NCBI GenBank assembly: GCA_942636505.2
Contig: CALOGB020000056.1
Coordinates: forward strand, 124,001-188,000
From: an uncultured bacterium
GTDB lineage: Bacteria > Pseudomonadota > Alphaproteobacteria > Sphingomonadales > Sphingomonadaceae
Reading direction: 5' to 3'
DNA: 64,000 bases
Position numbers and translations under genes: made by a program
Notes under the pieces: model-generated
Database searches by the model: none
What the model was told of the DNA's origin: nothing
Seen by the model: only the letters and a program-made list of their open reading frames with translations
In this document: one piece after another, positions 50,075-59,119 of the stretch
How the letters are laid out: each line of letters begins with the position of its first letter
How positions within the stretch are numbered: the stretch's first letter is position 1

Positions 50075-50845
50075 TTATTTCACAGCGTCGAACTGCTTGA
50101 GCGCCATTACCGCGTTGCGTCCGGCATCGGTCGTCGGCGACAATTTCGCAGCCGTTCCCCATGCCTCCCGCGCAGCCGCTTCGTCGCCAGCCGACGCCGC
50201 AATGTTCCCCGCTTCCAACTGAACCGACGCATCGTCGGCCGAGCGCTTCAAGGCCTGTGCGATATCTGCTTTGGCGCGCGGAATGTTGCTCATCCGACGG
50301 GCTAGCGTCGCCGACAACAGCCACGCGAGCGGGTCGGCGCCGGCGGTGGTCAGCGCCAGATCGAGATCGCTCCGCGCCGCATCAAGCTCTCCCGCCGCGA
50401 CCAGCGCGCGCGCATGATCGAGTTGCGCTTCACCCAGCGGCAGTCCGGTCAGCGATCCTGCGGTAAGCGCGGAATCGAGCGCGACACGCGCCTTGGCGGG
50501 CTGCCCAGAGGCGAGCCATGCATTGCCCGCCTGCGCCCAATAATTCGCGGCACGCGTGTCCTTCGCGATCTGAGCCTCCCGCGCCGCTTCCTCGAATTCG
50601 GCTGCTGCCGACGGCCAGTTCTTTTCGGCGGCGAAGGCGAGCCCGGCGCATTGCCGCGCGAAATACCGTCCCCCGCTAATTCGCCAGCGACCCGCTTCGG
50701 CGCGTGCGGCGGCGGGGTCGCTTTGCGTCAGGGCGGCGCAGCGAGCGAACCGACCACCCTGCACATCGACGGGTCCGGCAGCAGGGGCGGCGGCTGGACT
50801 GGGGGCGGCGGCCTGCGCAGCGGCAAGCAACACTATCAGGATCAT
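50075..50845 (-). CDS. TPR-containing exported protein
   Basis: A 256-residue protein with a signal-like hydrophobic N-terminus (MILIVLLAAAQAAA), an Ala/Pro linker and several TPR-like helical pairs (for example NWPSAAAEFEEAAREAQIAK and ANYWAQAGNAWLASGQPAKA). It is probably periplasmic, with a scaffolding role. The start overlaps the stop of the upstream hydrolase gene by 4 bp. Confidence 0.75.
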   Translation of the reverse strand: MILIVLLAAAQAAAPSPAAAPAAGPVDVQGGRFARCAALTQSDPAAARAEAGRWRISGGRYFARQCAGLAFAAEKNWPSAAAEFEEAAREAQIAKDTRAANYWAQAGNAWLASGQPAKARVALDSALTAGSLTGLPLGEAQLDHARALVAAGELDAARSDLDLALTTAGADPLAWLLSATLARRMSNIPRAKADIAQALKRSADDASVQLEAGNIAASAGDEAAAREAWGTAAKLSPTTDAGRNAVMALKQFDAVK

Positions 50846-51609
50846 AAAGCGGCGATCACATCCTCCACCGCCCGGATGATGAGGGAGATGTCGCTGTCAC
50901 GCGACAGGCGGTGGTCGCCGTCCTTGACCAGCCACGTCTGCACGTCGGCTGAACGCAACAGCTCGGCAAGGCGCGCGGTACGATGCCACGGCACGTCCGG
51001 ATCGCGCTGCCCCTGGACCAGCCGGACCGGGCCGTCGAACGCGATCTCGCCGAACATCAGCCGGTTGGCCTCGCCCGACGACCAGAAGGGACGCGTATAG
51101 ACCGTCGGCTCGGGGCCATAGGGGTTCTTGCGCTCGATCCGGCCGTTGCTGAGCAGCGCCATCTTCTCGTCGGTGGTAAAGCCCCAGTCGGTGAAGTCGG
51201 GCGCCGGTGCGATCCCGACCAGCCCCTTCACCAGATCGGGCCGCATCTTCGCCGCCAGCAGCATCAACCAGCCGCCCATCGACGATCCGACGAGGATCGC
51301 CGAATCCTCCACCAGCGCATCGATCATCGCCAGCACGTCGTCGCGCCAATCGACCAGGGTCTGATCCTCGAACGCGCCTTCGCTCTGCCCGCAGCCACCA
51401 TAGTCGAACCGCAGGAACGCGCGCCTCTCGGACTTCGCCCACGCCTCCAGCGTTACCGCCTTGGTCCCCATCATGTCGGACGCATAGCCCGACAGGAACA
51501 CGATCGTCGGTCCCGTCACGCCCTCAGCCGCAGGCGTGTGATGATAGGCGAGGCGAGGGCGCTCCTTGGCGGTCGGCGTCGGTGCAGGCGGCGTGGCGGT
51601 ATCGGTCAT
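50842..51609 (-). CDS. Alpha/beta hydrolase
   Basis: A 255-residue cytoplasmic hydrolase. IVFLSGYASDMMGTKAVTL is the oxyanion region, ILVGSSMGGWLMLLA the nucleophile elbow (GSSMG), and GQRDPDVPW and DGDHRLS supply the acid and His. It resembles the short-chain alpha/beta hydrolase family related to BD-FAE and mammalian ABHD10. The substrate is unknown. Confidence 0.85.
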   Translation of the reverse strand: MTDTATPPAPTPTAKERPRLAYHHTPAAEGVTGPTIVFLSGYASDMMGTKAVTLEAWAKSERRAFLRFDYGGCGQSEGAFEDQTLVDWRDDVLAMIDALVEDSAILVGSSMGGWLMLLAAKMRPDLVKGLVGIAPAPDFTDWGFTTDEKMALLSNGRIERKNPYGPEPTVYTRPFWSSGEANRLMFGEIAFDGPVRLVQGQRDPDVPWHRTARLAELLRSADVQTWLVKDGDHRLSRDSDISLIIRAVEDVIAAL

Positions 51610-51629
51610 GCCGACACCTTAGCCGCCCC

Positions 51630-52559
51630 TCAGTCGCGGAGAAAGACGTCCAGTGCAGCCTGGAATGCGGCAGGCTGATCCAGCATCACGAAATGCGCCG
51701 CATCGCCGATATCGACGAAGGTCACATGCGGGGCGCCGGCATACACCTTCCGATACAGGGCATCGGCAGCCGGCTTGGTCGGCCCGACCGCGTTCCACGG
51801 ATAGACCAGCGTAATCGGCGCGGCGATCGACGCCATGTCGGGACGCAGGTCGGTCGTCAGGTCCTCGTACATCGCCTGCGCCGAGACCCGCGCATCCGCC
51901 TTCGCCGCCCAGCCGGCAACCGCCACGCGTGAGACCGGCTTCAGTGCCATGCGCGCGGCAAGCGCCTCGTTCGCCGCGGGGTTCGCCGGCTTCCCGTACG
52001 CCGCGGCCATCCCGGCGCGCATCGCGCTGGCCTGCGGTTCGAGCGCCGCCACCGTCGCGCCGGGTGCGAAGATCTCGCCGATATACGGCAGCGAATCGAC
52101 GATCATCAGCTTGCCGACGTCCTCCGGATGCGCCTTCGCCAGCATCAGCGCGACCAGCCCGCCCATCGAATGCCCGACGATCGCCGGCTTGCCGAGCTTC
52201 GACTGGGCAATGAGCGTGTGCAGGTCGCCGACGATGCCATCGAGAATGCCCGGCGACAGGTTCGCACGCGGATCGTCGCCGCCAAAGCCGTTGACCTGCA
52301 CGACATACACCCGGTGCGACTTTGCGAGAGCAGGGACAATGCCTGCCCACACCGCACGCGGCGACGACAGCCCTGGAACGAGGATAACCGGCGTGCCCTT
52401 GCCAACAGTCTGCACCGAGATGTGCGGCATCTGCGCCTCGGCCGCATCGACCTTCGGTGCGGCGGCGGTCGCAGCCTGCGCGTAGCTCGCGGCGGGATTC
52501 AGGACGATCATCAGCGTCACGGCGGTAGCGGCGAGACGGGTTTTGAGATGTGAAATCAT
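51630..52559 (-). CDS. Exported alpha/beta hydrolase
   Basis: A 309-residue protein with a signal peptide (KTRLAATAVTLMIVLNPAAS). VILVPGLSSPRAVWAGIVPA is the oxyanion region, AIVGHSMGGLVALMLA the nucleophile elbow and DAAHFVMLDQP the His region. It is periplasmic or secreted and its substrate is open. The ATG is 1 nt after the stop of the upstream HTH gene, so it is co-translated in that operon. Confidence 0.85.
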   Translation of the reverse strand: MISHLKTRLAATAVTLMIVLNPAASYAQAATAAAPKVDAAEAQMPHISVQTVGKGTPVILVPGLSSPRAVWAGIVPALAKSHRVYVVQVNGFGGDDPRANLSPGILDGIVGDLHTLIAQSKLGKPAIVGHSMGGLVALMLAKAHPEDVGKLMIVDSLPYIGEIFAPGATVAALEPQASAMRAGMAAAYGKPANPAANEALAARMALKPVSRVAVAGWAAKADARVSAQAMYEDLTTDLRPDMASIAAPITLVYPWNAVGPTKPAADALYRKVYAGAPHVTFVDIGDAAHFVMLDQPAAFQAALDVFLRD

Positions 52560-52560
52560 G

Positions 52561-52764
52561 TCATGACTCCTTCGACGGGCTCGTGAAAATGTCTTCAATG
52601 CTGAGGTCGAACAGTTCGGCGATCTTAAACGCGAGCGGCAGCGACGGATCATAGCGCCCCGTTTCGATCGCGTTGACGCTCTGCCGCGACACGTCGAGAC
52701 GGTCGGCGAGGTCGCCCTGGCTCCAGTCCCGCTCGGCGCGCAGCACCTTGAGGCGGTTCTTCAT
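52561..52764 (-). CDS. XRE-family HTH transcriptional regulator
   Basis: A 67-residue Cro/C1-type protein: MKNRLKVLRAERDWSQGDLA and DRLDVSRQSVNAIETGRYDP form the helix-turn-helix, followed by FKIAELFDLSIEDIF. Such short regulators often sit with a membrane partner. Here the gene overlaps the membrane protein gene by 4 bp upstream and the hydrolase follows 1 nt downstream. It may repress this operon. Confidence 0.92.
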   Translation of the reverse strand: MKNRLKVLRAERDWSQGDLADRLDVSRQSVNAIETGRYDPSLPLAFKIAELFDLSIEDIFTSPSKES

Positions 52765-53165
52765 GCCAAGCGCCGCGTCACCACGATATTGTACCCCAAG
52801 CCGACCCACATGCCCGCGAACCAGAGCACCGCGGCGTAATAGGAAACGATGTGTGGGACGAGGCCGAACCCTTCGAGAAACCCCCAGGCCGTGACGATGC
52901 TGAGCATAAAACCACTGGCGATCAACGACTGCCGGATCATCAGCATACGGAGATATTCGTCGGTTTCCTCGATCAGGTAACGGCCGATCGCGACGAATAT
53001 GCCGATGATCGGCAGGGCGGGCAGGACCGCCGCCACATAGGCTGGGGGACCCGTCAAAAGATGCCGGCTGAAGCTGTAGACGACCGCCATCAGGCTCGCC
53101 GCATACAGGAACATCAACACCATGACCCGTTGGCTGTATCGCCGAACCGCTGCACTGTAAGCCAT
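52761..53165 (-). CDS. Small membrane protein, partner of the HTH regulator
   Basis: A 134-residue protein with about four transmembrane segments (VMVLMFLYAASLMAVVYSF, AYVAAVLPALPIIGIFVAIG, SLIASGFMLSIVTAWGFLEG, IVSYYAAVLWFAGMWVGLG). The linker RYLIEETDEYLRMLMIRQSL is polar. This HTH plus four-helix arrangement is common, but the function is unknown. The start at 53165 follows AGGGTG. Confidence 0.8.
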   Translation of the reverse strand: MAYSAAVRRYSQRVMVLMFLYAASLMAVVYSFSRHLLTGPPAYVAAVLPALPIIGIFVAIGRYLIEETDEYLRMLMIRQSLIASGFMLSIVTAWGFLEGFGLVPHIVSYYAAVLWFAGMWVGLGYNIVVTRRLA

Positions 53166-53340
53166 GGAAAGCACCCTTTCGAACCAGTAAAGGGAACTTG
53201 TCACCTGATCCAATGAGTGTCAACCGAACTTTACACAAAGACAGGCTGGCTTGTCATGAGGCATCGTTGCCAGACGCTAGCGAATGCGCCCTGGGTGTGA
53301 CTTTATCCTAACCTTTGAAAACCGGCGGGCTTCCGAATCA

Positions 53341-53595
53341 TCAGATGATGAATTCGACCGTCTTCATCTGCGTCTGATCGGCCGCTACGGCGCCGCGCTT
53401 CAGCACCATCTGGCGGTGCAGCTCGGCGACCGTGTCGCTCCCCCGCGTCTTGCACAGCGCCGGCACGACCGCATGCACCAGCGCGCCGAGGCCGCCCTTG
53501 ATCATGGTCATGCCGAAGCGTCCGGCGACGCCGAAATGCTCGACATAGCTCTCCCCGACGGTGGCGGGGTGGTCGAGGAACAGGCGGCGGAACAT
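53341..53595 (-). CDS. DUF6356 family protein
   Basis: An 84-residue protein, family DUF6356: MFRRLFLDHPATVGESYVEH, then GVAGRFGMTMIKGGLGALVH. A short hydrophobic helix in the middle could be peripheral or membrane-inserted. Function unknown. It lies 24 bp downstream of mpl on the same strand and 175 bp from the next operon. Confidence 0.82.
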   Translation of the reverse strand: MFRRLFLDHPATVGESYVEHFGVAGRFGMTMIKGGLGALVHAVVPALCKTRGSDTVAELHRQMVLKRGAVAADQTQMKTVEFII

Positions 53596-53619
53596 GGGCG
53601 GTCTCCTGCTTGCTTTGTA

Positions 53620-55014
53620 TCAGGTGGCGAGCGCGTCGACCATCCCCGCCGCCAGCACGCTCAGCGTGTCGTCCCGCGCGCCCATCACCACGATCCGGTC
53701 GCCCGGCCGTGCCTCGGCGACCAACGCCGCGGCAGCCTCGGCGCGGTCGGCGATGTGCCGCGCATCGCGACCACCCTCGACGATCTGCCCGACGATGTCC
53801 GCGCTGGTGACCTCCCGCGCGACGGTGCCGCCGTAATAGGCGGGGTCGGGCAGGACGAGCACGTCGTCCTCCGCCATCCGTTCGACGAACGTAGCCACCA
53901 GCTCGCGCCCCATCACCTTCAACGGCCCATAGCCATGCGGCTGGAAGAACAGGAGCAGCCGCCCCGGAAACGCATGGAGCGTGTCGAGCGTGGCGGCGAT
54001 CTTGTCTGGGTTGTGCCCGAAATCGTCGATCACCGCGATCCCGCCAGCCTCTCCCACGAGGTCGAAGCGACGACGCAGACCGGTGAACCCAGCAATCGCC
54101 TTCACCGCATCGGCCAACGACACGTCGGCCGCCATCGCCGCTCCGATCGCGGCCAGCGCATTCGACACGTTATGCCGCCCAGGCACGGCGAGCTTCACCG
54201 GCGTCCGAACGCCACGCGAGACGATGTCGAAGCGGATAGCGAATGGCTCCGGCTTCAAATTCTCGGCACGAAGATCGGCCGACGCATCGATCGCAAAGGT
54301 GGTGATCTGACCGCGCGGTAGCCGCGAGGCGAGTGCCGCCGCATCGGGATCGTTCGCGTTCACCACCGCCGTCTCGGCCTTGGCGACGAAGTCCCCGAAC
54401 AGCAGTCGCAGTTCCTCCAGCGACTTGTGGTCGAGGCTAACGTTGTTCAGCACCGCGATCTCCGGCGCATAGCCGGCGATCGACCCGTCGCTCTCGTCGA
54501 CCTCGCTGACGAAAGCCTCGCCCTCTCCGACGAGCGCGCTGGCGAACGGGGCGTCAGGCGTGGCGAAGTTCTTCATCACCGCGCCGTTCATCACCGTCGG
54601 ATCGCGCCCGATGGCGTGAAGGATCCAGCCGATCATCCCGGTGACGGTCGACTTGCCGCTCGTCCCCGCGACACCGATCGGCAACCGGCTGTCGTTGAAT
54701 AGCGACGCCAGCATCGCCGCACGGGTCGAGCGGCTGCAGCCGAGCGCATCCGCCGCGATCATGTCCGGCACGGTCGCCTCGATCGCCGCGGAAGCGATGA
54801 CGAGCTGATCGGCCGAGACGATCCCGCTGCCGTCCTGCGGAAACAGCGCGACGCCCTTCGCCGCGAGGTCGTCGAACTTCGCCGGCACGCGGCCCTGATC
54901 GAGATTGCGGTCCGAACCCGCGACGGTCGCACCGCGACCCGCGAGGATCATCGCGAGCGGCATCATGCCGCTGCCGCCGATGCCGACGAAGAAACAGGGT
55001 TTGCTGATATCCAT
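53620..55014 (-). CDS. mpl: UDP-N-acetylmuramate:L-alanyl-gamma-D-glutamyl-meso-DAP ligase (Mpl-type Mur ligase)
   Basis: A 464-residue MurC-related ligase: [20 protein letters not shown], the ATP loop [27 protein letters not shown] and [12 protein letters not shown]. The choice of Mpl over MurC rests on its place: it is divergent from ldcA, whose product releases the tripeptide that Mpl attaches to UDP-MurNAc. The start is the ATG before [11 protein letters not shown] MurC-like cytoplasmic ligase acting on alanine is the alternative. Confidence 0.8.
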   Translation of the reverse strand: MDISKPCFFVGIGGSGMMPLAMILAGRGATVAGSDRNLDQGRVPAKFDDLAAKGVALFPQDGSGIVSADQLVIASAAIEATVPDMIAADALGCSRSTRAAMLASLFNDSRLPIGVAGTSGKSTVTGMIGWILHAIGRDPTVMNGAVMKNFATPDAPFASALVGEGEAFVSEVDESDGSIAGYAPEIAVLNNVSLDHKSLEELRLLFGDFVAKAETAVVNANDPDAAALASRLPRGQITTFAIDASADLRAENLKPEPFAIRFDIVSRGVRTPVKLAVPGRHNVSNALAAIGAAMAADVSLADAVKAIAGFTGLRRRFDLVGEAGGIAVIDDFGHNPDKIAATLDTLHAFPGRLLLFFQPHGYGPLKVMGRELVATFVERMAEDDVLVLPDPAYYGGTVAREVTSADIVGQIVEGGRDARHIADRAEAAAALVAEARPGDRIVVMGARDDTLSVLAAGMVDALAT

Positions 55015-55066
55015 CGGCCCGCGATATGGGCGGTTTGGTAACGGGGCAAGGTCGGGAACACGAACA

Positions 55067-55882
55067 ATGCGCATCGGTGTCCTCGCCGCGTCGAGCCGGA
55101 CCAATCCCGCGGCGATCGCCAAGATCACCGCCTACGCGGCCACTGCGTTCCCGGAGGTCGAACTCGTCTTCCACCCGCAATGCCTAGAGACCGATGGTCA
55201 CTTCGCCGGCTCCGACTTTCGGCGGGCGGCGGCGTTCCTCGAATACGCCAACGATCCGGCGTTCGATGCGATCTGGTTCCTGCGCGGCGGCTATGGCTCG
55301 AACCGCATCCTCGCGATGGTCATGCCCGAACTCGGCCGCGCCGCACGCCACAAGACGTATCTCGGCTATTCCGACGTCGGCTTCCTGCTCGGCGCGCTCT
55401 ATGCCCGGCGGATCGGGCGGCCGGTGCACGGGCCGATGGTCAGCGACATCAACCGTCATGACGGAGAAGCGACGGTGGCGCGATCGCTCGGCTGGATGGT
55501 GCGCGGTGACAGGGCGGGGCTGGAGCCGGGACTGAACGGGCAACCGTCGGCCGTGTTCAACCTCAGCATCCTCACCTCGCTGATCGGTACGCCGTGGCTG
55601 CCCGACCTGACCGACCACGTCCTGATCGTCGAGGAGGTGTCCGAACCGATGTACGCGATCGACCGCATGCTCTTCAAAGTCGCCAACGCCACGCAGTTGA
55701 AGGGCATCGCCGGCCTGCGCCTCGGTGCGGTGACGGCGGTGCAGGAGAACGATCCGCCTTGGGGCGAGACGCTCGATTACATGATGGTGCGGTGGAGCCG
55801 CGACATGGGCGTGCCGTATCTCGGCCGTGCGGAGGTTGGCCACACGCAGGCAAACCATGTCGTCCCGTTCGGGGTGGCGTGA
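55067..55882 (+). CDS. ldcA: LD-carboxypeptidase (peptidase S66)
   Basis: A 271-residue S66 serine peptidase. [13 protein letters not shown] and [13 protein letters not shown] carry the nucleophile Ser; [15 protein letters not shown] the Glu and EVGHTQANH the His. It removes the terminal D-Ala from recycled tetrapeptides in the cytoplasm. It is divergent from mpl with 52 bp between starts, and shares the pathway with it. thrS follows downstream. Confidence 0.9.
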   Translation: MRIGVLAASSRTNPAAIAKITAYAATAFPEVELVFHPQCLETDGHFAGSDFRRAAAFLEYANDPAFDAIWFLRGGYGSNRILAMVMPELGRAARHKTYLGYSDVGFLLGALYARRIGRPVHGPMVSDINRHDGEATVARSLGWMVRGDRAGLEPGLNGQPSAVFNLSILTSLIGTPWLPDLTDHVLIVEEVSEPMYAIDRMLFKVANATQLKGIAGLRLGAVTAVQENDPPWGETLDYMMVRWSRDMGVPYLGRAEVGHTQANHVVPFGVA

Positions 55883-55957
55883 CGTTCGACGCCGGCTTGC
55901 CTATATAGGGTGTGCGACGGCATAAGCCGCGCCTCTTCCAACACCAGAAAGTCCTCC

Positions 55958-57949
55958 ATGTCCGCCATGTTCCGAATCACGCTGCCCGACGGTTCCGTCC
56001 GCGAGGTTGCGCCCGGGACTACCCCCGCGGATGTCGCCGCCGCGATCGGCCCCGGCCTCGCCAAGGCCGCGCTCGCCGCGCGCATCGATGGGCAGGTACG
56101 CGATCTCAACCGGCCGTTCGAGGGCGACACCGCGCTCGCGCTGGTGACCGCGCGCGACGAGGCCGACGCGCTCGAACTCGTCCGCCATGATCTCGCGCAC
56201 GTCATGGCGGAGGCGGTGCAGCACCTGTTCCCCGGCACGCAGATCACCTTCGGCCCTGCGACTGACGACGGCTTCTATTACGACTTCGCGCCGAAGGATC
56301 GCCCGTTCACCGACGAGGATCTCCCCTCGATCGAAGCCGAGATGCGCGCGATCATCGCCCGGAACGAGCCGTTCCTGCGCGAGGTCTGGTCGCGCCAGCA
56401 ACTGATCGACCGCTGGACGCAGCAGGGCGAGAGCTTCAAGGCCGAATGGGCCGCCGAACTCCCCGAGGGCGAGGAGCTGACGATCTACCGCCAGGGCGAG
56501 TGGCTCGACATGTGCCGCGGGCCGCACATGGCCTCGACCGGCAAGCTCGACCCCGCCGCCTTCAAGCTCACGCGCGTGTCGGGCGCCTATTGGCGCGGCG
56601 ACCAGAAGAACGCGATGCTGTCACGCATCTACGGCACCGGCTGGCTCAACAAGAAGCAGCTCGACCAGCATCTCTTTCGCCTCGAGGAGGCCGCCAAGCG
56701 CGATCATCGGAAGATCGGTGCGGAGATGGACCTGTTCCACCTCCAGTCCGAGGCGCAGGGCTCGGTGTTCTGGCATCCCAAGGGCTTCGTGCTCTGGCGC
56801 CAGATGGAGGCGTATATGCGCCGCCGTCTCGACGCCGCCGACTATGCCGAGGTCAAGACCCCGCAGCTGATGGACGCCAAGCAGTGGGAACAGTCGGGCC
56901 ACTGGGGCAAGTACCGCGAGAACATGTTCGTCGTCCCCGACGAGATCCCGAACGTCGAGGATGAGGGCGCAGTGCTGTCGGGCGAAGGCGACCTGATGGC
57001 GCTGAAGCCGATGAACTGCCCTGCGCACGTCCTGATCTTCAAGCAGGGGATCAAGTCGTACCGCGACCTGCCGATCCGGATGGCCGAGTTCGGGTGCTGC
57101 CACCGCAACGAGCCGCACGGCGCACTGCACGGCATCATGCGCGTCCGCCAGTTCACGCAGGACGACGCGCATATCTTCGTCCGCGAGGACCAGCTGGTCG
57201 AGGAAGTGCGGAAATTCTGCGAGCTGCTCGACAGCGTCTACAAGGACCTCGGTTTCGACGATTACGCGGTGAAGCTCGCGCTGCGCCCCGAGAAGCGGTT
57301 CGGTGAAGATGCGATGTGGGACAAGGCCGAGGCGGAACTGCGCGAGGCGGTGATGCAGTCTGGCCTGAGCGACACGATCAAGGCGAACTTCGAGGAACTG
57401 CCGGGTGAGGGCGCCTTCTACGCGCCGAAGCTCGAATTCCACCTGACCGACGCGATCGGCCGGACGTGGCAGGTCGGCACGATCCAGTCGGACCGCGTGC
57501 TGCCCGAACGACTCGACGCGTCGTACGTCGGGGCGGACGGCGAACGGCATCGCCCGGTCATGCTCCACCGCGCGATTCTCGGCACGTTCGAGCGCTTCAT
57601 CGGCATCCTGATCGAGCATCATGCCGGCCGCTTCCCGCTCTGGCTGGCGCCGGTGCAGGCGGTCGTCGCGACGATCGTCTCGGATGCCGACGACTATGCG
57701 GTCGAGGTCGCGGCGAAGCTGAAGGCGGCCGGGATCCGCGTCGAAACCGATCTCCGCAACGAGAAGATCAACTACAAGGTGCGCGAACACAGCCTCGCGA
57801 AGGTGCCGAACCTGCTGGTCGTCGGCAAGCGCGAGGCCGAGGAGGGCAAGGTCGCTCTGCGCACCCTCGGTAGCCAGGCGCAGACCATCCTGACGCTCGA
57901 CGAAGCGATCGCGCGTCTTGCGGACGAGGCCCGCGCACCCGATATGTGA
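55958..57949 (+). CDS. thrS: Threonine--tRNA ligase
   Basis: A 663-residue class II synthetase. Domains in order: TGS (about 1-62), the editing second domain ([15 protein letters not shown]), the catalytic core with the zinc Cys in [26 protein letters not shown] (motif 2) and [21 protein letters not shown] (motif 3), and the anticodon-binding domain ([20 protein letters not shown]). The start at 55958 keeps the TGS domain intact; an ATG 9 bp downstream is also possible. infC follows. Confidence 0.97.
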   Translation: MSAMFRITLPDGSVREVAPGTTPADVAAAIGPGLAKAALAARIDGQVRDLNRPFEGDTALALVTARDEADALELVRHDLAHVMAEAVQHLFPGTQITFGPATDDGFYYDFAPKDRPFTDEDLPSIEAEMRAIIARNEPFLREVWSRQQLIDRWTQQGESFKAEWAAELPEGEELTIYRQGEWLDMCRGPHMASTGKLDPAAFKLTRVSGAYWRGDQKNAMLSRIYGTGWLNKKQLDQHLFRLEEAAKRDHRKIGAEMDLFHLQSEAQGSVFWHPKGFVLWRQMEAYMRRRLDAADYAEVKTPQLMDAKQWEQSGHWGKYRENMFVVPDEIPNVEDEGAVLSGEGDLMALKPMNCPAHVLIFKQGIKSYRDLPIRMAEFGCCHRNEPHGALHGIMRVRQFTQDDAHIFVREDQLVEEVRKFCELLDSVYKDLGFDDYAVKLALRPEKRFGEDAMWDKAEAELREAVMQSGLSDTIKANFEELPGEGAFYAPKLEFHLTDAIGRTWQVGTIQSDRVLPERLDASYVGADGERHRPVMLHRAILGTFERFIGILIEHHAGRFPLWLAPVQAVVATIVSDADDYAVEVAAKLKAAGIRVETDLRNEKINYKVREHSLAKVPNLLVVGKREAEEGKVALRTLGSQAQTILTLDEAIARLADEARAPDM

Positions 57950-58019
57950 TCCAACGGGGCCGGCTTTCCGAGCGCGGGTTTCTGCGCTATACGCCGGCCC
58001 AAATATTGTCAGAAACTTC

Positions 58020-58035
58020 AGGAGCAAACCCCATA
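58020..58035 (+). promoter_or_regulatory. Ribosome-binding site and AUA codon that may start infC
   Basis: AGGAGC is followed after 8 nt by ATA, in frame with IF-3. The first in-frame ATG (58048) is 23 nt from GGAG, too far for this site, and neither it nor the ATG at 58060 has its own SD. Confidence 0.6.
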
Positions 58036-58578
58036 CGTCCTCCCACGATGCGCCGGCCGATGCAGACGCCCGCAATGAACGGCCCGCGATTCAACGAATT
58101 CATCCAGAGCCAGAAGGTCCGCGTGATCGATCACGAGGGCGAGAATCTGGGCGTGATGTACACGCGCGAAGCGATCGAGCAGGCAGCCGAGCACGGCCTC
58201 GACCTGGTCGAAGTGTCGCCTAACGCCGATCCGCCCGTCGCCAAGTTCCTCGATGTCGGCAAGTTCAAGTACGAGGCGCAGAAGAAGGCGAATCTCGCAC
58301 GCAAGTCGCAGAAGACGCAGGAGATCAAGGAGATCAAGATGCGTCCGAACATCGACGACCATGACTACGACACGAAGATGAAGAAGGTGAACGACTTCAT
58401 CGGCGAGGGCGACAAGGTCAAGATCACGCTGCGTTTCCGCGGCCGTGAGTTGAGCCACGGCCAGCTCGGCATGAACCTGTTGAAGCGCGTTCAGGACGAC
58501 GTCGCGGAGATCGCCAAGATCGAGGCGTATCCCCGCATGGAAGGCCGCCAGATGCTGATGGTGCTCGCACCGAAGTGA
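58033..58578 (+). CDS. infC: Translation initiation factor IF-3
   Basis: A 181-residue protein if begun at AUA (E. coli IF-3 is 180). The N-domain has [20 protein letters not shown] and [14 protein letters not shown]; a Lys-rich linker ([18 protein letters not shown]) and the C-domain ([29 protein letters not shown]) follow. It prevents early subunit joining and checks start codons. A non-AUG start, as the AUU of E. coli infC, would let IF-3 limit its own synthesis. Starts at ATG 58048 or 58060 are alternatives. thrS-infC order is conserved; rpmI and rplT do not follow here. Confidence 0.93.
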   Translation: MRPPTMRRPMQTPAMNGPRFNEFIQSQKVRVIDHEGENLGVMYTREAIEQAAEHGLDLVEVSPNADPPVAKFLDVGKFKYEAQKKANLARKSQKTQEIKEIKMRPNIDDHDYDTKMKKVNDFIGEGDKVKITLRFRGRELSHGQLGMNLLKRVQDDVAEIAKIEAYPRMEGRQMLMVLAPK

Positions 58579-58617
58579 TGGCCGAGTAGCCTAAGGCTGC
58601 TATTTTGTGAGTTTGAA

Positions 58618-58654
58618 GGCTGGTCGGTCCTGAAGGATCGGCCGGCCTTTTTTT
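58618..58654 (+). terminator. Intrinsic terminator of infC
   Basis: GGCTGGTCGGTCC pairs (with G-U pairs) with GGATCGGCCGGCC across TGAA, then T7. It ends the thrS-infC unit. Confidence 0.85.
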
Positions 58655-59014
58655 GCGTATGGCATGTTTGTAGTGCGCGCTCACGCATTCAAGTCCGCCG
58701 TCTCTTACGATCCAGGGCAACGACATGGGTATCGGCGGAGTCGCTAGAGGCTTGGAGCAGGCCATCTCGACAGGGCCTGCTCTCCAAATTTGCGAATGCA
58801 GAATGGCGGCGGATGGGGTCATCGCGGCGACTTCTCCCACCCCGGCCGGCCATCGCCGTGGAAATGATCTCACCCGCGTTGCCGGCGAGACGCGACCGAC
58901 ATCGAAATCAGTAGAGCCCTCTTTGGGCTCCCCTCCCTGAAACAGTTGCGATTTGAAACTAGGGTCTGGTGCCTGCCACTATGTGGCGGTTTGGAGACAC
59001 AATGTTCAAAAATA
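58655..59014 (+). other. Gene-free region before the TonB-dependent receptor
   Basis: No convincing gene is seen; a 71-codon frame at 58725 lacks an SD and family features. The right part becomes AT-rich. It includes a small GAGCCC/GGGCTC hairpin (58914-58930) and one copy of a 12-bp direct repeat GAAATCAGTAGA (58904-58915) whose second copy is at 59029-59040. Regulatory use is possible. Confidence 0.4.
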
Positions 59015-59034
59015 GATTTCCGTATGCGGAAATC
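59015..59034. promoter_or_regulatory. Palindrome 1 upstream of the receptor gene
   Basis: GATTTCCG and CGGAAATC are perfect 8-bp inverted arms around TATG. The size fits a dimeric regulator's site. It lies 86 bp before the receptor start. Confidence 0.5.
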
Positions 59035-59081
59035 AGTAGACGTGAAGGGTGGAATATCTCTACCTAACGGCCAAACCATAA

Positions 59082-59099
59082 GTTCGAAAACATTCGAAC
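59082..59099. promoter_or_regulatory. Palindrome 2 upstream of the receptor gene
   Basis: GTTCGAA and TTCGAAC are 7-bp inverted arms around AACA, with the same 4-bp spacer as palindrome 1. It ends 20 bp before the likely receptor start, a position suited to repression or to a leader hairpin. Confidence 0.5.
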
Positions 59100-59119
59100 A
59101 CGTCAGGGAGAGAATGCCG

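Noticed and set aside
58725..58940. 71-codon frame as a small gene
   Set aside because: No Shine-Dalgarno, atypical composition, and no recognisable motif.
58655..59014. Riboswitch (for example cobalamin) before the receptor
   Set aside because: No conserved riboswitch core could be recognised; only short palindromes are present.
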